DNA of 64,000 nucleotides, from NCBI RefSeq assembly GCF_017744395.1, contig NZ_JAGIBI010000004.1, positions 124,001 to 188,000 of the forward strand, in the 5' to 3' direction. The notes under the pieces were generated by a model. The model worked only from the letters and a program-made list of their open reading frames with translations, made no database searches and was not told where the DNA came from. Made by a program: the position numbers and the translations under genes. Below are positions 40,338-48,743 of this stretch, in pieces. Origin of the DNA: Herbaspirillum sp. (GTDB lineage: Bacteria; Pseudomonadota; Gammaproteobacteria; Burkholderiales; Burkholderiaceae_D). Positions within the stretch are counted from its first letter, which is position 1. The number at the start of each line of letters is the position of its first letter.

Positions 40338-41278
40338 TGGCTTCGAAGAAACTCCATGCCGGTGCTCATCTGCCGCGCCAGGCAGCCGGCGCACTGGAAG
40401 CCGGCCTGGTGATTGCCGCCCACGGGCGGCATTATCTTGTCCAGGCCGGCGAGCAGAAGCTGCAATGCGTCACGCGCGGCAAGAAGAGCGACGTGGCCGT
40501 CGGCGACCGTATCCGCTTCGCCCGCACCTCGCCCGACCAGGGCGTGGTGGAAGCCATCGACGAGCGCAAGACGCTGCTGTACCGTTCCGACCAGTACAAG
40601 TCCAAGCTGCTGGCGGCCAACGTCACGCAATTGTTCATCGTGGTGGCGACCGAACCCAGCTTCTCGGACGACCTGGTGTCGCGCTCGCTGGTGGCGGCCG
40701 AATCGGCCGGCGTGGCCGCCCACCTGATCCTGAACAAGACCGATATCGAAGAAGCGCTGCCGAAGACGCGCGAGCGGCTGCAAGTCTATGCGCGGCTCGG
40801 CTACCCGGTGCACGAAGTCTCGGCCAAGGCGCAGCCGGAGGCGACGCGCGCCGCCTTCATGCCGCTGCTGCAAGGCCAGAGCACCATCCTGATCGGCCAG
40901 TCCGGCATGGGCAAGTCTTCGCTGATCAACCTGATCGTGCCCGATGCCGACATCGCCGTGCGCGAAATCTCGGCGGCGCTGGACACCGGCAAGCACACCA
41001 CCACCTTCACCCGGCTGTACCGGATGGATGACGAGACCAGCATCATCGACTCGCCCGGTTTCCAGGAATTCGGCCTGTACCAGTTGAGCGAAGGCATGCT
41101 GGAGCGCGCCTTCCGCGACTTCACCCCGCACCTGGGGAAATGCCGTTTCTACAACTGCCACCATCTGAACGAACCCGGCTGCGCGGTGCTGGAAGCGGTG
41201 CAATCCGGCGAGATCGCGCCGATGCGGCACCAGTTGTATGCGCAGCTGGTGCATGAGTCGTCGCAGACCTTGTATTAG
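40337..41278 (+). CDS. rsgA: Ribosome small subunit-dependent GTPase A
   Basis: A 313-residue circularly permuted GTPase that helps mature the 30S subunit. An N-terminal OB fold (about 18-80) precedes the GTPase, whose motifs come in permuted order: G4 N133-K-T-D, G1 G187-Q-S-G-M-G-K-S, G3 D238-S-P-G. A zinc finger follows with Cys269, Cys274, His276 and Cys282. Length matches the family. Its ATG overlaps the phhB stop codon. It ends the M48-phhB-rsgA unit, 143 nt before argF. Confidence 0.96.
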   Translation: MASKKLHAGAHLPRQAAGALEAGLVIAAHGRHYLVQAGEQKLQCVTRGKKSDVAVGDRIRFARTSPDQGVVEAIDERKTLLYRSDQYKSKLLAANVTQLFIVVATEPSFSDDLVSRSLVAAESAGVAAHLILNKTDIEEALPKTRERLQVYARLGYPVHEVSAKAQPEATRAAFMPLLQGQSTILIGQSGMGKSSLINLIVPDADIAVREISAALDTGKHTTTFTRLYRMDDETSIIDSPGFQEFGLYQLSEGMLERAFRDFTPHLGKCRFYNCHHLNEPGCAVLEAVQSGEIAPMRHQLYAQLVHESSQTLY

Positions 41279-41361
41279 GGAAAATCGTCCGTCCGGCCTT
41301 GACAAACAGAGAAGGTTTCTCAAGAGCAACTTCGCCGGGTATCTTTTTGCCCTAAATCCCT

Positions 41362-41412
41362 TATAATCTAAGGAGTTATAACGATCGGCGGCAGGCGCCA
41401 CGCTAGCCGCCG
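41362..41412 (+). promoter_or_regulatory. argF promoter element and leader hairpin (possible attenuator)
   Basis: TATAAT (41362-41367) would start a leader of about 48 nt. That leader contains a perfect 7-bp stem CGGCGGC / GCCGCCG (41386-41392, 41406-41412) followed by TTTTC, ending 9 nt before the argF ATG. It has the look of an intrinsic terminator inside the leader. The only strong Shine-Dalgarno-like AAGGAG (41370-41375) is too far from the ATG. No Arg-rich leader peptide was found. Confidence 0.45.
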
Positions 41413-41421
41413 TTTTCATTT

Positions 41422-42336
41422 ATGGCAATCAAACACTACCTCAAGTTTTCCGACTTTACGCTTGATGAATACGAATACGTGATCGAACGTTCTCGTGTGA
41501 TCAAACGTAAGTTCAAGAATTACGAACCCCACCACACGCTGGCCGACCGCACGCTGGTCATGGTGTTCGAAAAGAACTCGACCCGTACCCGCCTTTCCTT
41601 CGAAGCAGGCATGCACCAGATGGGCGGCGCGGCGATCTACCTGAACACGCGCGACAGCCAGCTCGGCCGCGGCGAACCGGTGGAAGACGCGGCGCAGGTG
41701 ATGTCGCGCATGTGCGACGTGATCATGATCCGCACCTTCGGCCAGGAAATCATCGAGCGCTTCGCCGCCCATTCGCGCGTGCCGGTGATCAACGGCCTGA
41801 CCAACGAGCAGCACCCCTGCCAGGTGCTGGCCGACGTGTTCACCTATATCGAGCACCGCGGCTCCATCAAGGACAAGATCGTGGCCTGGGTGGGCGACGC
41901 CAACAACATGCTGTACTCGTGGCTGCAGGCGGCCGAGGTGTTCGGCTTCCACGTCAACGTCTCGACCCCCAAGGGCTACGACATCGACCCGGCGCAAGTC
42001 ACGCCCGGCAACAAGAACTACACCTTCTTCGCCAACCCGGCCGACGCCTGCCAGGACGCCGACCTGGTCACCACCGACGTGTGGACCAGCATGGGCTACG
42101 AAGCGGAAAACGCCGCCCGCCTGAAGGCCTTCGACGGCTGGATCGTGGACGGCCCCAAGATGGCGCGCGCCCGCAAGGATGCGCTGTTCATGCACTGCCT
42201 GCCGGCCCACCGCGGCGAGGAAGTCGCCGCCGAGGTGATCGACGGCCCGCAATCGGTGGTCTGGGACGAAGCGGAAAACCGCCTGCACGTCCAGAAGGCC
42301 CTGCTCGAATACCTGGTGCACGGCAAGCTCGACTGA
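41422..42336 (+). CDS. argF: Ornithine carbamoyltransferase
   Basis: A 304-residue anabolic transcarbamylase that makes citrulline from ornithine and carbamoyl phosphate in arginine synthesis. The carbamoyl-phosphate loop S53-T-R-T-R57, the H131-P-C-Q134 motif and the ornithine-binding HCLPAHRGEE are all present. The sequence belongs to the short (about 305 aa) biosynthetic group. The start gives the normal N-terminus (MAIKHYLKFSDFT) but lacks an immediate Shine-Dalgarno; a terminator-like hairpin ends 9 nt upstream. It leads the argF-argG-ppnP unit, with argG 52 nt downstream. Confidence 0.96.
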   Translation: MAIKHYLKFSDFTLDEYEYVIERSRVIKRKFKNYEPHHTLADRTLVMVFEKNSTRTRLSFEAGMHQMGGAAIYLNTRDSQLGRGEPVEDAAQVMSRMCDVIMIRTFGQEIIERFAAHSRVPVINGLTNEQHPCQVLADVFTYIEHRGSIKDKIVAWVGDANNMLYSWLQAAEVFGFHVNVSTPKGYDIDPAQVTPGNKNYTFFANPADACQDADLVTTDVWTSMGYEAENAARLKAFDGWIVDGPKMARARKDALFMHCLPAHRGEEVAAEVIDGPQSVVWDEAENRLHVQKALLEYLVHGKLD

Positions 42337-42385
42337 GCCGCCGGCATCGCCAACCAGTCATATCAACACTCTCGCAACCGCCTAG

Positions 42386-43723
<1,338 letters not shown>

Positions 43724-43757
43724 TCGCCCGCAACCGAAAAGACCAGAAAGAATTTTG

Positions 43758-44072
43758 ATGAGCACCCAATTCGACAACGTCACCGTCCTGAAAAAAGGCA
43801 ACGTCTACTTCGACGGCAAGTGCGTCTCGCACACCGTGTTGCTGGCCGACGGCACCAAGAAAACCCTGGGCGTGATCCTGCCCTCCTCGCTGACCTTCAA
43901 CACCGGCGCGCCGGAAATCATGGAGATCAACGGCGGCAGCTGCCGCGTGCGCCTGAAAGGCGAAGAAGCGTGGAACACCTACGCCGCCGGCACCCAGTTC
44001 AGCGTACCGGGCAACTCCAGCTTCGACATCGAAGTGACCGAGACGCTGGATTACGTCTGCCACTTCGGCTGA
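43758..44072 (+). CDS. ppnP: Pyrimidine/purine nucleoside phosphorylase, PpnP (UPF0345) family
   Basis: A 104-residue cupin of the YaiE/PpnP family, which in E. coli (94 aa) cleaves diverse nucleosides with phosphate. Conserved stretches include [33 protein letters not shown] and the C-terminal [21 protein letters not shown]. The ATG at 43758 follows a moderate AGAAAG site; a TTG lies one codon earlier. It is the third gene after argF and argG and shares their terminator. The functional link to arginine synthesis is unclear, so it may just ride on the transcript. Confidence 0.92.
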   Translation: MSTQFDNVTVLKKGNVYFDGKCVSHTVLLADGTKKTLGVILPSSLTFNTGAPEIMEINGGSCRVRLKGEEAWNTYAAGTQFSVPGNSSFDIEVTETLDYVCHFG

Positions 44073-44097
44073 TCTGCCGCTGCAGCGCTCATGCAAT

Positions 44098-44128
44098 AAA
44101 AAACGCCGGTTTCGACCGGCGTTTTTTA
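44098..44128. terminator. Bidirectional terminator between ppnP and murB
   Basis: AAACGCCGGT-TTCG-ACCGGCGTTT stem flanked by A and T runs (44098-44128) separates the convergent genes. Confidence 0.92.
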
Positions 44129-44150
44129 TTGCTCCAAGAAATGCGACACA

Positions 44151-45176
44151 TCAGATGAACACCGGCTCCGGCTCCAGCGCCACGCCGAACTTCAGCATCA
44201 CATCATCCTGGATCGCCCGCGCCAGCCGCGCCACATCCGCCCCGCTGGCGCCGCCACGATTGACCAGCACCAGCGCCTGCTTCTCGTACACTCCGGCCGC
44301 GCCCAGCGACTTGCCCTTCCAGCCGCACTGGTCGATCAGCCAGCCCGCGGCCAGCTTGTAGCTGCCGTCGTCCTGGCGATAGCTGACCAGATTGGCATGC
44401 TGCGCGACCAGGGCATCGCGCTGCTGCGCGCTGACGATGGGGTTCTTGAAGAAGCTGCCGGCATTGCCGATCTGCGCCGGATCGGGCAGCTTGCGGGTGC
44501 GGATGGCGATGACGGCATCGGCGATGTCGCGCGCAGTCGGCGCGGCGATCTGCTTATCGGCCAATGCCTGCGCCACGTCGGCGTAATTGGCGTTGGCTTG
44601 CCAATGCTTGGGCAATGCGAAGGTGACATCCAGCACCACGGCGCGGTCGCGCAGTTCGTGCTTGAACACGCTGTCGCGATAGCCGAAGCGACAGGCTACG
44701 CCGTCCAGCACGATCGATTCCCCGGTGGAGAAATCGAAAGCGGTCAGCGCATGGAAACGGTCCTTGACCTCGACGCCATAGGCGCCGATGTTCTGGATCG
44801 GCGCGGCGCCCACGCTGCCGGGAATCAGCGACAGGTTCTCAAGACCGCCCAATCCTTGAGCCAGCGTCCATTGCACGAAACCGTGCCAGTTCTCGCCGGC
44901 GGCCGCGCGCACATAGGTGAATTCGTCGTCCTCGCCCACGACGGCGATGCCGCGGCCGCGCATGTGCAGCACCAGCCCGGCGAAGTCGCGCGTGAGCAGC
45001 AGGTTGCTGCCGCCGCCCAGCACCAGGCGCGGCAAGGCGGCCAGTTCGGCGTTGGCGCGCACGGCGCGCAAGGTGTCGGCGGCATCCACGGCCAGGTAGG
45101 CTTGCGCGCGGGCATCGATGCCGAAGGTATTGAGGGCGCGCAGAGAAAAATCGCGCTGTACGGGTATCGGGAACAT
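44151..45176 (-). CDS. murB: UDP-N-acetylmuramate dehydrogenase
   Basis: A 341-residue FAD enzyme that reduces UDP-GlcNAc-enolpyruvate to UDP-MurNAc with NADPH, an essential cytoplasmic step of peptidoglycan synthesis. It is the type I (E. coli-like, 342 aa) form. The FAD-binding [18 protein letters not shown], the [24 protein letters not shown] block, and the catalytic Ser and Glu regions (NAGSFFKNP near 245 and the C-terminal EPEPVFI) are intact. The start codon is 9 nt after a perfect TATAAT with no Shine-Dalgarno, so the message may be nearly leaderless. It is convergent with ppnP and divergent from yajQ. Confidence 0.96.
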   Translation of the reverse strand: MFPIPVQRDFSLRALNTFGIDARAQAYLAVDAADTLRAVRANAELAALPRLVLGGGSNLLLTRDFAGLVLHMRGRGIAVVGEDDEFTYVRAAAGENWHGFVQWTLAQGLGGLENLSLIPGSVGAAPIQNIGAYGVEVKDRFHALTAFDFSTGESIVLDGVACRFGYRDSVFKHELRDRAVVLDVTFALPKHWQANANYADVAQALADKQIAAPTARDIADAVIAIRTRKLPDPAQIGNAGSFFKNPIVSAQQRDALVAQHANLVSYRQDDGSYKLAAGWLIDQCGWKGKSLGAAGVYEKQALVLVNRGGASGADVARLARAIQDDVMLKFGVALEPEPVFI

Positions 45177-45185
45177 AAGGGCTGG

Positions 45186-45216
45186 ATTATAGCCGCTGCC
45201 GGACAGTGCCTGTCAG
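45186..45216 (-). promoter_or_regulatory. Predicted murB promoter
   Basis: On the minus strand CTGACA (45211-45216) and TATAAT (45186-45191) are separated by 19 bp (18 if TGACAG is used). The expected transcription start (about 45179) is only about 3 nt before the murB ATG. A small dyad GACAG-TGC-CTGTC (45202-45214) overlaps the -35. Confidence 0.6.
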
Positions 45217-45306
45217 CGCACAGGCCATAGCCCTGTGGCCGCCAGTCCGTTAAAATCTCGTTCGTAATGCCGGAGCCCCTCCGGCCGCAAGTACAAGGAT
45301 ATAGCC

Positions 45307-45792
45307 ATGCCCTCTTTTGATACCGTCTGCGAAGCCAATCTGGTCGAAGTCAAGAATGCCGTCGAACAGGCCAACAAGGAAATCTCCACCCGTTTCGACT
45401 TCAAGGGCACCGACGCCCGCGTCGAGCAAAAGGAGCGCGAACTGACCGCCTATGCCGATTCGGAATTCCAGCTCAGCCAGGTGCGCGACGTGCTGACCAA
45501 CAAGATGACCAAGCGCAACGTCGACGTGCGCTTCCTGGACGAAGGCAAGATCGAGAAGATCGGCGGCGACAAGGTCAAGCAGGTGATCAAGGTCAAGAAC
45601 GGCATCGAGAGCGACGACGCCAAGAAGATCGTGCGCGTCATCAAGGACAGCAAGATGAAGGTGCAGGCCAGCATCCAGGGCGATGCCGTGCGCGTGGCCG
45701 GCGCCAAGCGCGACGACCTGCAGGCCGCCATGGCCCTGTTGCGCAAGGAAGTGAAGGATATTCCGCTGGAGTTCAACAACTTCCGCGACTAA
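45307..45792 (+). CDS. yajQ: YajQ-family nucleotide-binding protein
   Basis: A 161-residue cytoplasmic protein of the YajQ family (E. coli 163 aa) with two ferredoxin-like folds. It starts [21 protein letters not shown] and has [11 protein letters not shown] and the conserved [20 protein letters not shown] block. Members bind nucleotides; the Xanthomonas homologue is a cyclic di-GMP effector. That makes a link to the diguanylate cyclase in this window conceivable but unproven. CAAGGA lies 7 nt before the ATG. It stands alone and ends at a long bidirectional hairpin. Confidence 0.95.
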   Translation: MPSFDTVCEANLVEVKNAVEQANKEISTRFDFKGTDARVEQKERELTAYADSEFQLSQVRDVLTNKMTKRNVDVRFLDEGKIEKIGGDKVKQVIKVKNGIESDDAKKIVRVIKDSKMKVQASIQGDAVRVAGAKRDDLQAAMALLRKEVKDIPLEFNNFRD

Positions 45793-45811
45793 GCGGCTGC
45801 AATACGCTCAC

Positions 45812-45845
45812 AACGACAACGCCGGCTGATGCCGGCGTTGTCGTT
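45812..45845. terminator. Long hairpin between yajQ and the VOC gene
   Basis: A perfect 15-bp stem AACGACAACGCCGGC / GCCGGCGTTGTCGTT (45812-45826, 45831-45845) with a TGAT loop lies between convergent genes. T-tracts are short on both strands, so it may act more as a 3'-end stabiliser than a strict terminator. Confidence 0.7.
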
Positions 45846-45876
45846 TCAGGCCAAGCTGCTGCGGGCGGCGCTACGC

Positions 45877-46356
45877 TTATTGCCCTCCGGCCATCATGGC
45901 GCGGGCTCCCTCGTGAATCTCTTCGGAAGTCAGATCGCGCACATGGGTGGCGATCGACCATTTGTGGCCGAACGGATCGGTCAGTACCCCGTAACGGTCG
46001 CCCCAGAACATGTCGGCCGGCGGCATGACAACCTGCGCGCCGGCCGCCACGGCCTGGGCGAAGACGGCATCCGCATCTTCCACATACAAGTGGATGGCGA
46101 CCGGCGAACCACCCAGGGTCTTCGGCCCCAGGCTCTTGCACTCCGGCATTTCATCGACCAGCATCAGATAAGAGTCGCCGATGCTGATCTGCGCGTGCAT
46201 CAGCCGCCCCTCGGGGCCTGGCAAACGGCCCCTCTCCACGGCGCCGAAGGCTTTCTTGTAGAACTCGATGGCGTCGGCGGCGCCGGCACAGACCAGGTGC
46301 GGCGTGATGGTATGCATGCCTTCGGGGATGGGTTTGACCTTGGATTGTACGGACAT
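45877..46356 (-). CDS. VOC-superfamily (glyoxalase/PhnB-like) protein
   Basis: A 159-residue protein of the vicinal oxygen chelate superfamily in the PhnB/YdcL-like branch. The N-terminus (MHTITPHLVCAGAADAIEFYKKAFGA), a central ISIGDSYLMLVDE and the C-terminal FWGDRYGVLTDPFGHKWSIATH are the usual landmarks. A metal-dependent enzyme or antibiotic-binding protein is possible; the substrate cannot be inferred. AAGGAG lies 7 nt before the ATG at 46356. It stands alone, convergent with yajQ and divergent from the DoxX gene. Confidence 0.88.
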   Translation of the reverse strand: MSVQSKVKPIPEGMHTITPHLVCAGAADAIEFYKKAFGAVERGRLPGPEGRLMHAQISIGDSYLMLVDEMPECKSLGPKTLGGSPVAIHLYVEDADAVFAQAVAAGAQVVMPPADMFWGDRYGVLTDPFGHKWSIATHVRDLTSEEIHEGARAMMAGGQ

Positions 46357-46543
46357 GTTCAGTCTCCTTGTATCGGTGGAAAAAGGGAAAGAGCAGAATG
46401 GCCCTGCATTCTTGCACCTGTGTGGGACAAAACCAAGCTGATCCTCCGTCTAATTTTTCCATCCGCATCCACAAATAGACGATAAATACATCAAACATCC
46501 CCCTTCCTCGCATAACAACCGGCAATACCAGTATCTTGACCGG

Positions 46544-46573
46544 AATAAGGCAAGCTGCGGCGCCTTATTTTTT
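46544..46573 (+). promoter_or_regulatory. Terminator-like hairpin just before the DoxX gene
   Basis: AATAAGGC / GCCTTATT (46544-46551, 46562-46569) with a 10-nt loop is followed by TTTT and then directly by the GGAGGG ribosome site (46575-46580). It has the form of a rho-independent terminator inside the leader, or a thermosensitive hairpin next to the ribosome site. Confidence 0.4.
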
Positions 46574-46584
46574 CGGAGGGAAAT

Positions 46585-47079
46585 ATGCGGATAAATAGGA
46601 AAAGAATACTGTTCGGCCACTTGCATCATGGACCGTTGCGCTCCCACGCCATGCTGGCGCTCACGCGCATGAGCACCGGCCTGTTCTTCGCCATTTCCGG
46701 GTTCTACAAGCTGTTCACGCAAAACGGCTACGAGCGCATGGCCGCCACCATGTTGGAAGCCGGTATTCCCTTCCCTCTGATTAGCGCCTATTGGGTCGCC
46801 GCCTGCGAACTGCTCTTCGGCATCCTGTTGCTGGCAGGCCTGATGAGCAGGCTGTCAGCCCTCGTCTTCACCGTCATCTGCCTGGTCGCCACGGCAACCG
46901 ACGGCATCCATCGCATTCCCCAGGGCATCGGCGCATGGGAATGGCTGGACTGGCTGCTCTACCTGCCGGAAGTGCTGTACCTGTTCTTGCTGGGATTCAT
47001 CCTGCTGCTCGGCATCGACGGCTTCAGCCTGGATCGGATTATCTTGCGCCGATGCCGGAGCGCCATCGGCAAGACATAA
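46585..47079 (+). CDS. DoxX family membrane protein
   Basis: A 164-residue inner-membrane protein of the DoxX family. Four hydrophobic segments are seen (about 22-42, 63-85, 88-104 and 125-147), with the family features RMSTGLFFAISGFYKLF near the start and YWVAACELLFGILLLAGL in the middle. Family members are poorly characterised; some act with redox or thiosulfate enzymes, others in stress responses. A strong GGAGGG site lies 4 nt before the ATG. A terminator-like hairpin sits immediately upstream of that site. No partner genes are adjacent. Confidence 0.88.
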   Translation: MRINRKRILFGHLHHGPLRSHAMLALTRMSTGLFFAISGFYKLFTQNGYERMAATMLEAGIPFPLISAYWVAACELLFGILLLAGLMSRLSALVFTVICLVATATDGIHRIPQGIGAWEWLDWLLYLPEVLYLFLLGFILLLGIDGFSLDRIILRRCRSAIGKT

Positions 47080-47115
47080 AAAAACGCCGCGCCGGAATTC
47101 ATCCGGCACGGCGTT
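47074..47115 (-). terminator. Terminator of aroG
   Basis: Arms at 47083-47096 and 47102-47115 pair with one C-A mismatch (AACGCCG and GCCGGA with their complements). On the minus strand the stem is followed by seven T, making a strong terminator 20 nt past the aroG stop codon. It also overlaps the end of the convergent DoxX gene. Confidence 0.88.
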
Positions 47116-47134
47116 CGATTGGCTGGTCCGGCGC

Positions 47135-48205
47135 TCAGGCGGCGTCGCGCTCGCCCACCAGGCGGCGTTGCCTGACCGAGTCGGCCAGGCCCTGCAGCAC
47201 TTGCAGGCTTTCTTCCCAGTTGATGCAGCCATCGGTGATGGACTGGCCGTAGGTCAGTTCCTTGCCCGGCACCAGGTCCTGGCGGCCGGCCACCAGGTGC
47301 GACTCCACCATCACACCGACGATTCGGGTGTCGCCCGCGGCGACCTGGCGGCCGATGTCGGCGCACACCGGGATCTGGTTTTCCGGCTTCTTGGAGCTGT
47401 TGGCGTGCGAGGCGTCGATCATCAGGCGCGCCGCCAGGCCGCTCTTGGCGATGTCCTGGCAAGCCGCTTCCACGCTGGCGGCATCGTAGTTGGGCGCCTT
47501 GCCGCCGCGCAGGATGATATGGCAATCCTCGTTGCCGGCGGTGGAGACGATGGCCGAGTGGCCGCCCTTGGTCACCGACAGGAAGTGGTGCGGCTGCGAG
47601 GCGGCCTTGATGGCGTCGACCGCGATCTTGACGTTGCCGTCGGTGCCGTTCTTGAAGCCGACCGGGCACGACAGGCCGGAAGCCAGTTCGCGGTGCACCT
47701 GCGACTCGGTGGTACGGGCGCCGATGGCGCCCCAGCTGATCAGGTCGGCGATGTATTGCGGGCTGATCACGTCCAGGAATTCGGTGCCGGCAGGCAGGCC
47801 CAGTTCGTTGATGTTGAGCAGCAGTTCGCGCGCGGTACGCAGGCCGTCGTTGATGCGGAAGCTGTTGTCCATGTACGGGTCGTTGATCAGGCCCTTCCAG
47901 CCGACGGTGGTGCGCGGCTTCTCGAAGTAGACGCGCATGACGATTTCCAGTTCGTTCTTGTGGCGCTCGCGCTCGACCACCAGGCGGCGCGCGTACTCCA
48001 TCGCTGCCTTGGGATCGTGGATAGAGCACGGGCCGATGACGACCATCAGGCGGTCGTCCTGGCCGTGCAGGATGCGATGCAATGCGGTACGCGCTTCAGC
48101 CGTGGTGCTCTCGACCTTTTCGGTGCAGGCAAACTCGCGGATCAAATGCGAAGGAGGAAGCAGTTCTTTCATTTCTCGGATGCGAAGATCGTCAGTGCGC
48201 GGCAT
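47135..48205 (-). CDS. aroG: 3-deoxy-7-phosphoheptulonate (DAHP) synthase, type I
   Basis: A 356-residue enzyme of the AroG/AroF/AroH class that condenses phosphoenolpyruvate and erythrose 4-phosphate, the first step to Phe, Tyr and Trp. Family motifs are intact: VVIGPCSIHDPKAAMEYA, MRVYFEKPRTTVGWKGLINDP (PEP and metal site), VGFKNGTDGN, and DASHANSSKKPENQ. Type I enzymes are usually feedback inhibited by one aromatic amino acid; which one cannot be read here. AGGAG lies 6 nt before the ATG. It is a single gene preceded by a 200-nt leader with a Phe/Tyr-rich leader peptide and a terminator, so transcription attenuation is expected in addition to feedback. Confidence 0.96.
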   Translation of the reverse strand: MPRTDDLRIREMKELLPPSHLIREFACTEKVESTTAEARTALHRILHGQDDRLMVVIGPCSIHDPKAAMEYARRLVVERERHKNELEIVMRVYFEKPRTTVGWKGLINDPYMDNSFRINDGLRTARELLLNINELGLPAGTEFLDVISPQYIADLISWGAIGARTTESQVHRELASGLSCPVGFKNGTDGNVKIAVDAIKAASQPHHFLSVTKGGHSAIVSTAGNEDCHIILRGGKAPNYDAASVEAACQDIAKSGLAARLMIDASHANSSKKPENQIPVCADIGRQVAAGDTRIVGVMVESHLVAGRQDLVPGKELTYGQSITDGCINWEESLQVLQGLADSVRQRRLVGERDAA

Positions 48206-48260
48206 TTTTTCTCCTGGATTGCTTGAGCTTGGTTAGCTGTGGATCGTCTGAATATCGACT

Positions 48261-48291
48261 AAAAAAAAACCGCCATCACTGGCGGTTTTTT
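48261..48291 (-). terminator. Attenuator terminator in the aroG leader
   Basis: On the minus strand AACCGCC and GGCGGTT (plus-strand positions 48281-48287 and 48268-48274) form a stem extended by A-T pairs, with loop AGTGAT, followed by nine T. It lies 22 nt after the stop codon of the leader peptide and about 55 nt before the aroG start. There is no upstream gene for it to terminate, so it must act within the aroG leader. Confidence 0.85.
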
Positions 48292-48312
48292 AGGAAATTC
48301 GGTTTTGTCTTT

Positions 48313-48405
48313 TTACGAACGCTTACCGCTTTTCACCGCCGTGGGGCTGGAATAGCTAAAGTAAAAATAAAAGTAAGCGTGGAAGAAAGACATCTTTGGC
48401 TGCAT
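48313..48405 (-). CDS. Phe/Tyr-rich leader peptide of aroG (30 aa)
   Basis: A 30-codon frame ending in TAA, 108 nt upstream of aroG. Residues 7-18 read FFHAYFYFYFSY: six Phe and four Tyr in twelve codons (the density of known attenuator peptides such as that of pheA), followed by SSPTAVKSGKRS. The codons are followed by an intrinsic terminator. Segment ACGCTTAC (codons 9-11) is perfectly complementary to GTAAGCGT (codons 27-29), and GGCGGT (codons 22-24) is complementary to the 5' arm of the terminator (ACCGCC), giving the competing structures of a classic attenuator. No clear Shine-Dalgarno precedes the first ATG; a second ATG is at codon 5. It should act in cis as a sensor of Phe-tRNA and Tyr-tRNA charging rather than as a working protein. 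Confidence 0.82.
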   Translation of the reverse strand: MQPKMSFFHAYFYFYFSYSSPTAVKSGKRS

Positions 48406-48426
48406 GGATAAATTGAAGCAGTCCCC

Positions 48427-48455
48427 ATAGTGCTACAAATCACAGGCTTTGGCAA
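48427..48455 (-). promoter_or_regulatory. Possible promoter of the aroG leader
   Basis: On the minus strand TTGCCA (48450-48455) and CACTAT (48427-48432) are 17 bp apart. Transcription would begin near 48420, about 15 nt before the leader peptide. The -10 is poor, so this is tentative. Confidence 0.4.
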
Positions 48456-48686
48456 GCGAGTCCTTCGACACGAGAAAACCATCGATTCATGCACAAATCA
48501 ACCAAAAATATGGCAGTTTTTGAAAAATAAATCGTACAACCGATAAAAACAAGCCAATAAAAACAATAAAAAATCATTGCCGATGCAAGCATTTCTACAC
48601 AACCATGGCAGCCGGATGTGTCGCGGCGATGCAAAAAATCCTGAAAATTCCGCATCGGCAGCACGATTCGCGCGGTACCTGGCGCG
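48456..48686. other. AT-rich intergenic region between tldD and the aroG leader
   Basis: No credible gene is seen. The stretch 48510-48590 is strongly AT-rich with A-runs and could hold an upstream activating or regulator-binding region for aroG. Short open frames here lack ribosome sites. Confidence 0.4.
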
Positions 48687-48722
48687 CAAAAAACAAAGCC
48701 GCCGGGTCGCCCCGGCGGCTTT
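48687..48722 (-). terminator. Terminator of the yhdP-nit-tldD operon
   Basis: A 12-bp perfect stem AAAGCCGCCGGG / CCCGGCGGCTTT (48695-48706, 48711-48722) is followed on the minus strand by GTTTTTTGC. It lies 22 nt past the tldD stop codon. Confidence 0.9.
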
Positions 48723-48743
48723 GGCGGAACTACGGTGAAACGC

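Noticed and set aside
41279-41421. Search for an Arg-rich leader peptide before argF
   Set aside because: No ATG, GTG or TTG frame with clustered Arg codons precedes the hairpin, so a classical peptide attenuator like that of aroG is not supported.
48330-48424. Alternative ORF starting at an upstream ATG in a different frame of the aroG leader
   Set aside because: It also has an ATG and about 31 codons, but shows no bias for aromatic codons. The Phe/Tyr frame fits the attenuator structure far better.
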